DNA of 64,000 nt. It comes from Pyricularia pennisetigena. Taxonomy: Eukaryota > Ascomycota > Sordariomycetes > Magnaporthales > Pyriculariaceae. Positions within the stretch are counted from its first letter, which is position 1; every line of letters begins with the position of its first letter. The stretch spans positions 7,068,641-7,132,640 of the forward strand of contig NC_043742.1 of NCBI RefSeq assembly GCF_004337985.1, read 5' to 3'. The translations under genes and the position numbers were made by a program. Of this stretch, positions 21,765-33,082 are shown piece by piece. The notes below the pieces were generated by a model that worked only from the letters and a program-made list of their open reading frames with translations, made no database searches and was not told the DNA's origin.

Positions 21765-23978
21765 GCTCCAGACCGGCACATTATGCAGATGGCTGGCATG
21801 GTACCATCTGGTGTGCTAACAATACCAGGGTCAAAGTGCCTCGACTTGGTAAGTCTTGGCTCAGCGAAGACCAGGCCTGTTGTGTTCGGTTCGGGCCCAC
21901 TCGCTTGGTCAAGGGACGTCGTCTCCTCTCGTTTACCTTCAGCCAACCAAAAATTAGAGAAATCGATTATGCTCAAATGACCTTTGGTTTTCAAAACTTG
22001 AAGCACAGCACGTTAGGGTGGAAACCCAGCGTTCATCGCGTCTGGCAGCTGTTCGCAGCCAAGCCGAGCGAAAACACACTGCATGTCATGGTGGTGGCCA
22101 CGCTCATCCCAGCTGGACGAGACACCTGCAGTCAATTTCTCTGTGGCTCCGACACCGGAGAAAATGTGCCAAAGCCGACACCAGAACCCGAGCCGACTAC
22201 CGTCCCGGCTTAACAACCTGCGGAATCATGAGCGAAGGCCAACCACTACCAGCTTTTGTCGGGTTGAAACTTTGCTCTGTGAATTGACTGTCTTCATGGC
22301 AAGTATGAGAATGAGGGCTCTCCCCTTTTTCATTCCCCCCCACCCCAGAGCATTAAAAAACTGATGGGGTACGGTGCGACATCACTGTTGGTAATAGATC
22401 AGCCTTCTGGAGATTGGCAGAGAAACAGTTTCAGTCAAAAAGGCAGTTTGCTCGATGGAAGTGTCCCTTTCGCACCAGAATAGACAGTGCCACGTTCAAA
22501 TCCCGAGCGGAAGCGTCTTGGCAACCTGGTCGGGCTCATCAAAATATAAAAAAAACGCTACCGAAAACGCTGGAAAGGCCCTGAATGTAACAGTCGTGAC
22601 TCTCCGGCCGTCTAAAGGTGGATGACCTGGGATGGCGGCAAGCGGGTCGAGGAAGTGGGCGAGAGGAGCCCTAACTGCACTAACATGGCATGGAGGAACG
22701 AACATGGCCTGGGTACTTACGTTCGAACTTTTTCCCAAGATATAACAGGAGCATTTGCCCTTGCTAAGACGAATAAAATGAGAAATTAGAAAGAAAAAAG
22801 TCTTCAAATTTGTATCCTCTTGGCTCCAGGGATTTGGATTTTTTTTATTCTTTCTTCTCTTTGTCTTTGGCTCGGCCATATACCATTTTGCCTGCCCCAA
22901 AGTATACTGTTCTACTAGCGGGTTGCTGTTTAACAGATCTCCCAGTTCTCCTAGCACGGAGAGTCCCGATCAACAAACAACTAGTTTTTTTTTCTCTCAA
23001 TTTTTTTTCTTAACACACAGACACCGCATATACAACAGCTATTCTCACTCGAGAAGTCGTCTGTCTTTCACCAAACGTCTGGTGTCATAACGGCAGAGCG
23101 AATGTTGAAGTGGGGGAGGCGTTCGTTCACCAGCGACCACATCACACGCCACCCACACCTTTTTTTCATCATCCATTCCAGCCCGGGAAAGACGGCGTGA
23201 AAACTTTCTGCATACCAAAAAAACAGTCGCTACATGCAAAGAAGCCACACCAAGGTCTATTACTCCCAAGAACCGAAAGCAACTTCTTGTCCAACTTGGA
23301 TAGAATTCACTGTCTTCGCTGGCTCCCGTTTTGGGTCAGCAGGTGACTAAACTTTGCAAATAAGCACGGGCTCAAGCTAGGTTGCTTGACTGTCGTTCCC
23401 TACGACGTGGCGTAGCTTCTGCATGTTGGGGCAAAAGGCTGCCTCCTCGTCGCCAGGGAAGGAAATATCCAGACAAAGAAGAGAAAAAAAAAAAATTTGA
23501 GCTCCGCTCTTCGGCCAAAATTGGATCTCCTCCCACTCGGTCGCTGGAGCAGGGTCCCCAGCTCGCTTGGCTCGGTCTAGGGGAGGGGAAGCCCTAGCAC
23601 GGGTGTGTTGCATGGCTAAAGAAGAGGAAGAGGAGCTGACTTTCAAGTCCTTGGTTGGCGTGCGGCTGCGGACCTTTTTGTGTCTTGTACCCGTCGTGGA
23701 CCAACCGTTCTGACCCCCTCGTCTCTCCTCTTTCTTTTACATAAAAATTACACCCGAACCCCTCTGCAGATTTCCCACTGAACCTGTCATCGACATTTCT
23801 CTTATCTCAACTTTTGGACAAACCGACAAGTCGAGCCCAGGCACACTGGTTCAAACCCCTGCCGTCCAAGCAATCACCCGGGGCCTTATCTCTCGGATCT
23901 CAGTTAACCTTGCCGCTTGTTGCTCAAGCGCTTGTCAATTGACCAACGAGCGTGCGTACTGATTGGTGCTGCTCGTTA

Positions 23979-24020
23979 TCGTATCGCATCGCATCACATC
24001 ATCGCATCGCATCGCATCAC
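23979..24020. repeat. CATCG/CATCA pentamer simple repeat
   Basis: About eight near-perfect units of ATCGC/ATCAC lie in the leader region of the bZIP gene, followed by a T10 run. Confidence 0.8.
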
Positions 24021-24548
24021 GCCTTTTTTTTTTTGCCCATACCCCCCGGCACTGGCATCAGGCCTGAACCCGCTGCCGCGCGCCTAAGCCCGTCTATCAA
24101 AGCTCGGGTGCGGACCTGCGTCATCGGCACTTTACTTATTTTCCTATCTTATTTACCATTTTATTTTCTGACGTTTCACTGCCAAGCCGGCGTCTTCCGG
24201 CTGCCGCCCGGCGCCGCCCACTCCGGGAGCAATACTTGTCGCCCCGGTACCATCAGTCGACTTCACATTCACTGGCCAGGCAATCAAAGCTACACCAATA
24301 ACATAGTTAAACAAAAAAAGGAGCTTGGCTATACATAGTCTGCCAATAACCAAAAATATTTGCAGAGAAGAAATTACATCTTCTCATCTCTGGATGCAGG
24401 ACCATCAGCGGATAAGTGGCAGGTAACTGGCACTTATAACCTTTTGTTTACTTTTTTTTTTCTCACACGTGGGAACGGCGCTGCCGAGCCGTCCCCTCAA
24501 TTTCGACTACGTTGAGTCTTTGGCGAATTTCGTCTCGGCGAACAGGCA

Positions 24549-25147
24549 ATGGCAGACAAGATGTCCATCGACAGGAAGGACCCCGTCAAGGAGGATACTC
24601 CCGACACTGTTGGCTCTAGTCCCGAGGGTGAACAGCAGACACAGCAAAGTAACAATGCCACAAACAACGGCAATCAGCAGGAGCCTCACGAGGCTCAGCA
24701 GCCAAAGCGCAAAGGTGGTCGCAAGCCTGTAAGTCGTCAATAAGTCCTTGCTATTTTTGATCTGGTTTGGTCCGATGCGGAGCACAGTCGCCTTTCATAT
24801 AATTTCTTATGTGTCAAGTCCATCCATGTCCAAGATACATGACAAGGCTTGCGTTCAAACCATCTCGTCCAAATGGTTACTAACTTAAATATCAGATCTA
24901 TGCAACTTCGGAGGAGAGAAAGCAGCGCAATCGTCAGGCCCAGGCTGCCTTTCGTGAGCGGCGGACCGAGTACATCAAGCAGCTTGAGGAAGCTATCAAG
25001 ATACATGAGCAGAATCTTCATCAGCTCCAGGCTGCTCATCGCAATGCGGCAGATGAATGTCTTATGCTTCGCTATAAGAACTCGCTCCTCGAACGCATTT
25101 TACTCGAGAAAGGTGAGACAAATCGGCGTGCTTTCATCACAGCCTGA

Positions 25148-25193
<46 letters not shown>

Positions 25194-26201
25194 CTAAAAC
25201 CTTTGTTTCTAGGCATCGATGTGCAGGCCGAGTTGCGTGCCAAAACCGGAAGCCCACACTTGGGCCCAACGCACATGCCACAGAACTTGGTCCCACCGCC
25301 TCCAATATCGAGGTCATTGTTGAATCGACACCACTCCCGCAGGTCAAATTCTAGCATAGCGCCCAAGATGGAGCCAGGTCTTGGTGTCCTACATCCATCA
25401 CCCACAAGCAGGCAAGGGGCATCGTCGCACTCGGCGTCTCCGACAAATACGACCTCAATTTTTGCTGGTTCCCCAGCAGGTTCTGCCTCTGATCACAATC
25501 AGACGGGCACCCGCTCAGGAATGCCACCGGGTGGCATGAAACCCCAGCAGCCGGTTACGATGTCCCAAGGTCTACCGCCAGGCGGTCCCCCAAGGGGGAT
25601 GCAGCAGCAAATGCACACAGCAGCCCATCGTGCTCATGCCATGCGTGTTGCAGCCGCTACAGCTGGTGGCACAACACCATCTGCGCCCTTTTATCCTTCT
25701 CCGGCATTCCAAAGCCATATCGACCAGCTTGGTAAGTGAGAAAAAAAGAAAAAAAACTTCAACTTCATTCGTGTCCAACTGAAGAGGGAGAAGATGGGCA
25801 CTCAGATGCGAGATCAAGTATATCAATTCCACGAGTCGAGTACTTCATGGCTGACAATGTTTCAAAATACAGAACAAGAATACGATGCTGCAGACAACAT
25901 GATGGATGACTGTGAGACGCCAGATACGCCCTCAGGACCAGGGCCGTATCCGGGTGCTCCATATTCCGGAGAGGGACAATCTTTGAACCTTTCGAGCCCC
26001 GCAGCAACGGGGACGCCTCTTGACAGTTCGATTGCCCCGTCACCTGCAGTCACTACAGCAGCTGCGCACACCACCAGTGCCTATCCGTCAATGACACAGC
26101 TGCTCGATACCGGAATTGACTGGGACCCCTTTGGGCTTACGGCAAGTATGGCGTTTCCTAATGGCAGCCAGTTTGCTTTTGACACAAGCAACATGAGATG
26201 A
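24549..26201 (+). CDS. bZIP transcription factor (Yap/Pap1-type basic region)
   Basis: This is a DNA-binding regulator. Four exons (24549-24728, 24896-25112, 25213-25731, 25873-26201) give 414 residues. All junctions keep phase: GRKP|IYATSEERKQRN, LLEK|GID, and HIDQL|EQEYDA. I chose the last acceptor (ATACAG at 25871-25872) because it gives the family-like junction QLEQEYDA; nearer acceptors are out of phase. The basic region NRQAQAAFRERR (residues about 73-84) fits the fungal AP-1 pattern N-x-x-A-Q-x-x-F-R, and Leu/hydrophobic heptads follow (YIKQLEEAIKIHEQNLHQLQ...). The N-terminus is Gln/Asn-rich. The C-terminus is Pro/Gly/Ser-rich, ending in an acidic/aromatic patch (LLDTGIDWDPFGLTASMAF) that may be an activation domain. 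Intron 2 contains T44. I cannot say which named factor it is. Confidence 0.92.
25150..25193. repeat. T44 homopolymer inside bZIP intron 2
   Basis: An uninterrupted run of 44 T lies in a 100-bp intron, ending 19 bp before the acceptor TTTCTAG. It acts as an extreme polypyrimidine tract and its length is likely variable or mis-assembled. Confidence 0.95.
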
Positions 26202-29096
26202 TGGCTCAGCCACTCCGAAACCTCTGAACATATGATATATAATCTGCTCACCAAATTACGGTTCTCAACCCTTTCTCTTCTCTATTGAATGTCTTTAATT
26301 CTTTGTACTGGTCATTTTTGTCTTCCACACCGGCGGGGCGACATATTACAAAAAAAAAAAGACGACTTTTGCGACGTTTTACGGAAATACCCAACACGGT
26401 GGATATAACGGCTTGACATTGTGTTTTGTTTTAGTGACATTGTCTTAGGGAGGCGTTGTTTTTCTCCCCAATTACTGTTTTCAATTCTATACCTGCCTAT
26501 TCTACATGGATGGACGACAGGGTTTTGTTGTTGGTGTGGGAATGGGCGAATGGGAGGTCAGGAAAAGTTATTGTGTTGTTTTTTTTCTTTGGCTTGCACA
26601 ACTGAATATACTATTATAAGGGCGGTTTCTGTTTTGCACTTAGGGTTGTTATCTTGTGGCCACTTCTTTCATAAGCGTTGAGGCTTATTTACTTTCCCTT
26701 GCAGGCCTGGTGTTGATTTTGGAAACACGTTTTATGAAGCGAGCCACGCAAGGAGTTACCAGGCTGGCAGAAATTGAAGCAATGTAGAAATAAAACAATT
26801 TTGAAATGATGAGAAAAGAAATCCCATTGAATCCAGCCTAGTGACAACGCGGCCTGTGCCAGCCAGTTCTTACCACACAACAGGCCGCAAGTGGCACACA
26901 TGTCTATCTGGATCATGTATATACTGTATACCTACCTGTACATGGCAACCAAGGCATTTGGAACAAACGAAGAGGCAGTAAAGGTTCTAGACCATGACCC
27001 TCCGCACACGGGTATCTGTGACAAAGCCGCCCAACACTTCTTGTTTTCGCTTGGCTCTTGGGAGAGTGGGAAAGTCGCATGATGTCAGCCACTTGTGCTT
27101 CGCTATTACGTAAATAGGACTCTGGACGGGCTCCCACGGCCTAAGAGAGTTGATACGATTCGTGAAGTAATCATTCCTCTCTCGGTCAACCTCGGCGTGT
27201 GCCGTTGGCCCAGCCAATCCTGAGTCGTCGCCTAGCAGTTGTTGTCACTGGCAAATTGGATATTCTTGGCAAATGGAGCAGGATCTCGTAAAACCCCCTG
27301 CCATGGCCACAGCCCATGACCTTATGCGATTGTCCCTTTTAAGACATACATGCCGGATACCACGGCCAAAACGCAGCAGGTGGATTGCGTTTCTGCTGCG
27401 TTTTCTGCCGGTTTGGTCTGCGTTTTGTTTTCTTCCTTGCGGAATCCCATAATCCGGAGCACAGCGAGCGTATATCCCTTCAACAGAGGTGTAGAAGACT
27501 TTGAGTCGATGCTCCCAGCACGAGAACTCGACCTGCTAAAAGAACTAGACTAGTCTAGAATATCCTTTTCATACCCTCCATATCACTCAAGAGCTTCGGA
27601 AGAATTGAAAAAAAAAGTCCTATTTACGTTTGTTTCGCTCAAGCGAGCAATGCACAAGCACAGAATTTTTGATCACGGTTCATGTCCATCATGCGTCCTC
27701 GATCTGACTACCTTTTGAAGTTGCATGGTCTTCGCATATGCGTGATAGAGTGGATCGTGGCATCATTTACGGTGTAATGTCAGGAGCCTACCTAACCCAC
27801 CGGACAGCCCGAAATTCGGGCACGGCAAAGTTAAATTATGGGCCCGAAGCCCTAATCACAGCATGTTCGGCAGCTGACTCCGATCTATAATGCGTTGCGC
27901 GTATGCAATCGACAAGCCCGGCCCGGCACGGCACGCAACTTATGATCCGGCAGGACCTGTATTTTAGGAACCGACAAATCCATTTGTCCCACCTTGGTCC
28001 TCATGATTCATACTGAGGCATGGTCATTTTGAACTTTTGCTTGAACAGAACATGATGCAACCTTTCATGGAGGTAGCCTTGCTCGGCACCCAGTCCATAG
28101 GGTTGTTGTACCTGCATCGAGAGGTACTACGCCAACGTCAGTCAGTCACTTAATTAATGTAGACATGGACTTTTATGCATTCTGCATGAATTGGTCTCAG
28201 TGGGCTCAAACCCTATCCCACCAGGTCCACGGGGATTATTACTACTGTACTTATGAAGGAAACCGCTGTCACCAACCTCAAACGACGATGTATGTAGGTG
28301 AATTACTGGGCCATCAAGGGCTAAACAACAGGCCTGCACGAGGGGCTAAAGAGAAGAGTTGATCGATTAGTCCAGCAGACAGCCCTACAGGTCCACCCGT
28401 GCGCGGTGGATATACTGTAAACTGGCAATGTTGCACAACAATCCAATTCGGTAACGATTCTTGATGAACCTTGGCCGCTGATTCTGATGTTCTCTATATT
28501 TTATTGTTATTTTTATCAATTTTTTTTTTTCGTAAATGAACAAGTAAGATGACCCCAAGTCTCTAATTTCATTCCTGGCGTATCGGTGTTGGCGTTTGCT
28601 GTAAAAGCTCTTCCCTCGTCGACAGAATGAAAATGGGATTGGTGTAGGAGGGGCTGAACAAACAACTGTAAATACTCCGTAAAAGGCATGTCAGGTGTTT
28701 GGGCAAGGGTTGTGTCAAATGCCAGGCACTTTTTTTCCCTCTCCAGCCCTTTTCAACCAAATCACGTGAGAGCCACAGCAATTTGGAAAGAGCCCCGATC
28801 AAAAAAAGTGGATTTCTCTTTCCTGAATTTTGAAAATTCGTAGCCGAAGTAAGAGTGTGGCATTTCTGAGCTCGGACCAATCAGAGGCAGCAGTGCAGGT
28901 GCGAATCCTGAATCTGGGGCCTCTCTGGTCTCCTTTGGTCCTCCCGAAACCCTGAGCTTTCGCAAACTCTGCCCCAAGTAACAGCCTCAATTGACATGTC
29001 CTGTTGCTAGGCGTGTCAACCACCGAATTCCTCATCACCTGAGTGTCGCAATCTCGAGAACGCCTTTCCCGAAAGGCGGATTAAACCGGCGACAAG
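26202..29096. other. Intergenic 2.9 kb between bZIP and STM1-like genes
   Basis: No supported gene is present. Near 27369-27428 there are several AACGCA/TGCGTTT motifs within 60 bp (both orientations), echoing the cluster at 21.7 kb. ORFs at 28569-28880 and 26689-27217 are short and not protein-like. I looked for tRNA A and B boxes and saw none. Confidence 0.45.
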
Positions 29097-30632
29097 ATGA
29101 GCGCAGTTGTGTCGAAGGTATGAATGAACAACGAAATGTCTACCCATTTGGCCCCTCATCGATTGGCTTGACGTTGTGAACCAAGCAAGCGCACACACAA
29201 ACACACATACACGAAAAAGTCATAACCGATAACCCGCCCCAACATATGCTCGACCCTTGTCTCAATCGTATTAATCATATATCACAACATCTTGCTTGCT
29301 AAAAGCTGGATTTCCTGAAATAAACTCGCTATTCTGCCACCAAGCCTTGCATGGTCGTCGTAGACCTGGCTAGTCCATTTTGCTAACCTTGATCAATGAT
29401 GGACAGAACCTTTTTGCCCTCCTCGGTACGCGACTAGAACAGCAAATTATATATTCACTGACTGATTTCGTCGCCTGCTGACAATATGCCCATTTCGACA
29501 TCGCAGGCAATGACGAGGAGGACCCCGACACCCCTAAGGCGCCCGTGAAGACAGTCGACAAGAAGACTACTCACACGACCAAGCGCACTGGCACTGACGA
29601 GGCCCCGCGTGGCAACGCTGCCGCTGGTGGTGCACGCCGCGGAGCCGGCAACGACGGAGGTGCGCTAGCCATTTCGCACCCTCAGAGATTTTGAAGTGCC
29701 AAGGAGAGTCCAACTGACAGTTTGAAGGCGACCGTCGACCCAGGAACACTGACGAGGCCCGCGGCCCCCGGGGAGGCATCGGTGCTCGTGCCCGTGGTGG
29801 TATGTTCTATCAACAGTTCCTGGCATATCTCTAGCGCAGCGGACACACGGGACTTTGCTGACGATGATACGATCAGGACGTGGTGGCAGCTTCCGGAGAG
29901 ATCGCGATGACCGTCACGCTAAGAACTTGCCGTCAGGGTAAGTGAATCTTCAAACTGCTCCTGCTCTGTTTTTATACACTTGAACTTTAGCTCACGATTC
30001 TTTCCAGCGGATCCGAAAAGACTGCCGCTCAGTCGTGGGGCGCCACCGAGGGTGAGGCCGAGCTGAAGGATGAGCAAGCTGGCGAGGAGCTTGCCAAGAA
30101 GGACCAGAAGGAGGCCAATGCCGAAGATGCTGCTGCCGAGGAGCCTGTCGAGGAGGAGGACAAGAACATTTCTTATGCCGACTACCTCGCCCAGCAGGCC
30201 GAGAAGAAGCTTGCCCTTGACAACGACCTCAAGGTCCGCCAGGCCAACGAAGGCACCAAACTCAAGAAGGAGTGGGCCGCTGCAAAGCCCCTTGTCAAGG
30301 ATGAGGACGATGACTTCATCGCCGGTTCAGGTGGCAAGGCCAAGCGCGAGCGTGAGCGCAAGGTCAAGCAGGTCGTTGATATTGACCAGCGCTTCGTCGA
30401 GCAGCCGGAACGTCCTCGTGGAGGTGGCCGTGGTGGTCCCCGCGGCGGTGCCCGTGGTGAGTTCCGCGGAGGCCGTGGTCGCGGCGAGGGACGTGGTCGT
30501 GGTGACTTTGGAGGCCGTGGTCGTGGTGGCCCTCGCGACGGTCCTCGTGAGGGTGGTCGTGGAGGCCCCCGTGGTGGCGCTCAAACCATCAACACCAAGG
30601 ACACGTCTGCGTTCCCCTCCCTTGGCAGCTAG
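29097..30632 (+). CDS. STM1: Stm1/SERBP1-like ribosome- and RNA-binding RGG protein
   Basis: This protein of the HABP4/PAI-RBP1 (SERBP1, yeast Stm1) family binds ribosomes and RNA and is linked to ribosome preservation. Six exons (29097-29117, 29407-29425, 29507-29659, 29728-29799, 29877-29937, 30008-30632) give 316 residues. The Stm1-type N-terminus is rebuilt across three exons: MSAVVSK|NLFALL|GNDEEDPDTP. A GGDRRPRNTDEARGPRGG...GGSFRRDRDDRHAKN section follows, then the conserved core TAAQSWGATEGEAELKDEQ and the family's NISYADYLAQQ motif. The C-terminal tail is RGG/RGR-rich, ending TKDTSAFPSLGS. I placed the exon 4 acceptor at TTTGAAG (29727), 12 bp after the CTGAC branch site; the nearer CAG gives a stop. 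It lacks close neighbours with related function. Confidence 0.93.
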
Positions 30633-31629
30633 AGGCCGCATCCGCGACAAACCCGACTTTGACGATGCAAAGAGATACGATTCAATGATCAGTATCTTTC
30701 AGGCACCAGCAGTCAAAGCGGTGCTTATTGGCATCTACAAATCAACATGTGACAGTAAGGGGCGGTTTTCATGGTCTGATAAGCTTTGTCGAACACAATT
30801 TTCCGCCATTATCACCAGCTTTCACTTGTTGCGGTACGATATCGTCAAGTATGCCTTTTGAAGGAAAGAAAGAAAAAAAAAAATCAATTTTTTGTTAACG
30901 TCGATTTTCCCTCTCTTTGAGAATGCACATGGCAGATTCTAGCATCGTCTATTCCTTTTTCTCGTCATCTTGAAGTTTTGCGCGAACGGTATGGAAAAAA
31001 AATGGCTTGTGGCTGCTGGGGGAGCAACGGGATCTGGGCTTTCCATGACGGTCATGTTTTATGGCATCTTTGTACTGGTAAATTCGGTTCGTTGTTTAAC
31101 GCTACTAACCCATTCATCCGCGTTCCTCGCTGTGGTCTTTCCATTGTTCTTCTTCGGCCACTAGCAGGTCTTGAGCACCGCCGGGGTTACTGCGGTTTTC
31201 GGACTGCGCCGTAGGTTTGAAATGTGTTATCCCGTTCTATTCTTCATCTTTGATGTGACAAAAGTATCTCCTGGTTTCCTTGACCGAGCAAGCGTGACGG
31301 GAGTCGTTTTACTTTGGAAAAAATATGCAAAGTTGTGAAAGACTGATTACATGTTGCCACTGGATAGACAAAGGGGCTTTGCAGTTGAGGCTCCTTTGTG
31401 GAACGTCCAGCAACACAAAGCCATTCAACGAGCTCCGAGTATAATAACTCACACGCTGGGACCCTTTGTCTTGCTGAGTCCTTCCTTGCCTTCCCTAGCT
31501 TGAGCTCAGCAGCCTGGTTGCTGCACAAACTTGAACAATCCGCCAGCAGTAAGACTAACCATTCCTTCACAGTTCACTGACGACATTTACACAACCAATT
31601 ATTTTCTCAGCAACAGCCAGATAGCTACG
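30633..31629. other. Intergenic, STM1 3' side
   Basis: This is about 1.0 kb without a supported gene. It probably contains the 3' UTR of the STM1-like gene and the promoter of the next gene. Confidence 0.4.
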
Positions 31630-32781
31630 ATGAGCATCTTCAATCGAGTAGCGAGGCGGAAATTCCGGCAAAGAAACCGGGAAAATGGCCCTGAATCACA
31701 CGAAATGCTCAGTAAACTGGCCATTCTAGCGAACCAATGCGTTCTTCGGCTCATCAGTGGTCAGTACACAACGAGAAAGCTCGCCATGTTCGGTCCTAAT
31801 ACCTCGACGAGGCAACGACATCCCATAGATAAAGATACCGTGAAGAAGGTTGAGCTCGAGAAATCAAGACAGCTGCGCCATGGCGTTGAACGCTACCTCG
31901 GCCTTGACACTGCCTCCAGAGAATCCACTCTGCTCGAGGACAGCAAGCAGCTTGTGAGTCCTGGCCATGCCAAAGCCCCGAAACCACTTTGTGGTAAGCC
32001 GCCTTGTTCCTACAAGCGATACTCGGAGCACCAGCAGGAAACTGATCTCGGGGAGCGATTCGATCCCGCCCGCAGACCTTCGACGCCCGTTGCTTGGGCC
32101 ACCGGCGGAGCATATAAGCGACTTCCAAGACATTCGACCAGGATTCGCACCACCAAAGTCCAGCAGCCGGTAACAATTCCACCTTGCTACCCTTCTGGAA
32201 TTGATTACTGGCTTGGAGGCTTTTGGGATGACAATTCCGCCTGCCAGGCCAGGGGAACACCTGTTCTGAACCTTGTGCCCCCTCCTGAAGATGGCGAGGA
32301 CGTCGGCTCTGGCAAGCAGTTGGCTGACATTTGGTCTAGACCATCACCGTCACCCCACGACGCATCCGACAAGTCTCTGTTGTATGGGAACAGGTATGAG
32401 CGGCCTCGGGAGCGAAGCAAGCGCCAGGCCTCTTCGACTGACTCATCAGCATGCACAGGAGACAAGGCGTCTATGGACCGAACCTTTTCTGTGCCTCTCT
32501 ATGTTGTGAACCGTGACGGCGGTAATGACAGCGGCGTTCAGGGCGACGAGGCCCAAGTTTTACAAGAGGATCCCGTCGGCGTGGCGAGTCCAATAGCTTC
32601 CGACTATCTGACCAGGGCGAAAGAGTATCCGCCGCTGACCTACGACGGTGAAGAGTGGGGAGATGAGCTGGTTGACTCTTCTCACTATCTAGGGACTGTG
32701 GATGAGGATTACCGTCGTAGTACCTACTACGATGATCCCACTCAGCTTGCAGTAAAGTATAACACGTACTTCTGCTACTAA
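31630..32781 (+). CDS. Hypothetical protein, basic N-terminus, Tyr-rich acidic C-terminus
   Basis: I do not recognise this gene. It is a single exon of 383 residues from ATG 31630 (MSIFNRVARRKFRQRN). The ORF stays open upstream to 31531, but that part has leader-like composition. The first 120 residues are basic and could form helices (RVARRKFRQRNRE, ILANQCVLRLIS, KKVELEKSRQLRHGVERYLGL). The middle is Pro/Arg-rich. The C-terminal 60 residues are acidic with repeated tyrosines (YPPLTYDGEEWGDEL, HYLGTVDEDYRRSTYYDD, YNTYFCY). There is no signal peptide, membrane segment or enzyme motif. Codon use looks like that of its neighbours, so I believe it is translated, but it may be lineage-restricted. 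Confidence 0.62.
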   Translation: MSIFNRVARRKFRQRNRENGPESHEMLSKLAILANQCVLRLISGQYTTRKLAMFGPNTSTRQRHPIDKDTVKKVELEKSRQLRHGVERYLGLDTASRESTLLEDSKQLVSPGHAKAPKPLCGKPPCSYKRYSEHQQETDLGERFDPARRPSTPVAWATGGAYKRLPRHSTRIRTTKVQQPVTIPPCYPSGIDYWLGGFWDDNSACQARGTPVLNLVPPPEDGEDVGSGKQLADIWSRPSPSPHDASDKSLLYGNRYERPRERSKRQASSTDSSACTGDKASMDRTFSVPLYVVNRDGGNDSGVQGDEAQVLQEDPVGVASPIASDYLTRAKEYPPLTYDGEEWGDELVDSSHYLGTVDEDYRRSTYYDDPTQLAVKYNTYFCY

Positions 32782-33082
32782 AGCTCCAGCCTCTCAAGCC
32801 GGGCCACGAGACATATCTTTCGAGACTTGGTTATAGGTAACTATTTATCACTGGCGAGGAATAGTATTAATATCACGATTTCGCAATCGCCCGCCATGTA
32901 TGATGGATATACCATCCGACAACATATAATGTCACTGCGCTAGCCAGATTCTAACCGGTCAAAGTGACTTTATTTTTATATTTTATATATATTTTTTTCT
33001 TCTCAACTTTCAATTTTCATGATGGAATGAATGTTCACAGATCGAATACATATAAGCAAAAAACTGGCCTTTCATATCACCA
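32782..33082. other. Short AT-rich convergent intergenic region
   Basis: This is about 300 bp between convergent stop codons, with a TATATA/TTTTTT-rich patch near 32970-33000. No other content is seen. Confidence 0.4.

Larger units (their letters stand above)
19954..24548. other. Gene-poor 4.6-kb interval upstream of the bZIP gene
   Basis: I find no supported coding gene here on either strand; all ORFs are short and unlike protein. Contents include a cluster of ACGCA motifs (about 21628-21764), a TATAAAAG at about 21600, pyrimidine-rich stretches from 22830, and a CATCG/CATCA simple repeat (23979-24020). The last 0.8 kb (CT-rich, few ATGs) looks like the promoter and long 5' leader of the bZIP gene. 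Confidence 0.5.

Noticed and set aside
22420..22510. Possible tRNA B-box-like GTTCAAATCCC near 22494
   Set aside because: No matching A box, acceptor stem or cloverleaf could be drawn; no tRNA is supported in the window.
25100..25405. Minus-strand ORFs with poly-Lys and plus-strand poly-Phe around 25150
   Set aside because: Translations of the T44 run inside a bZIP intron.
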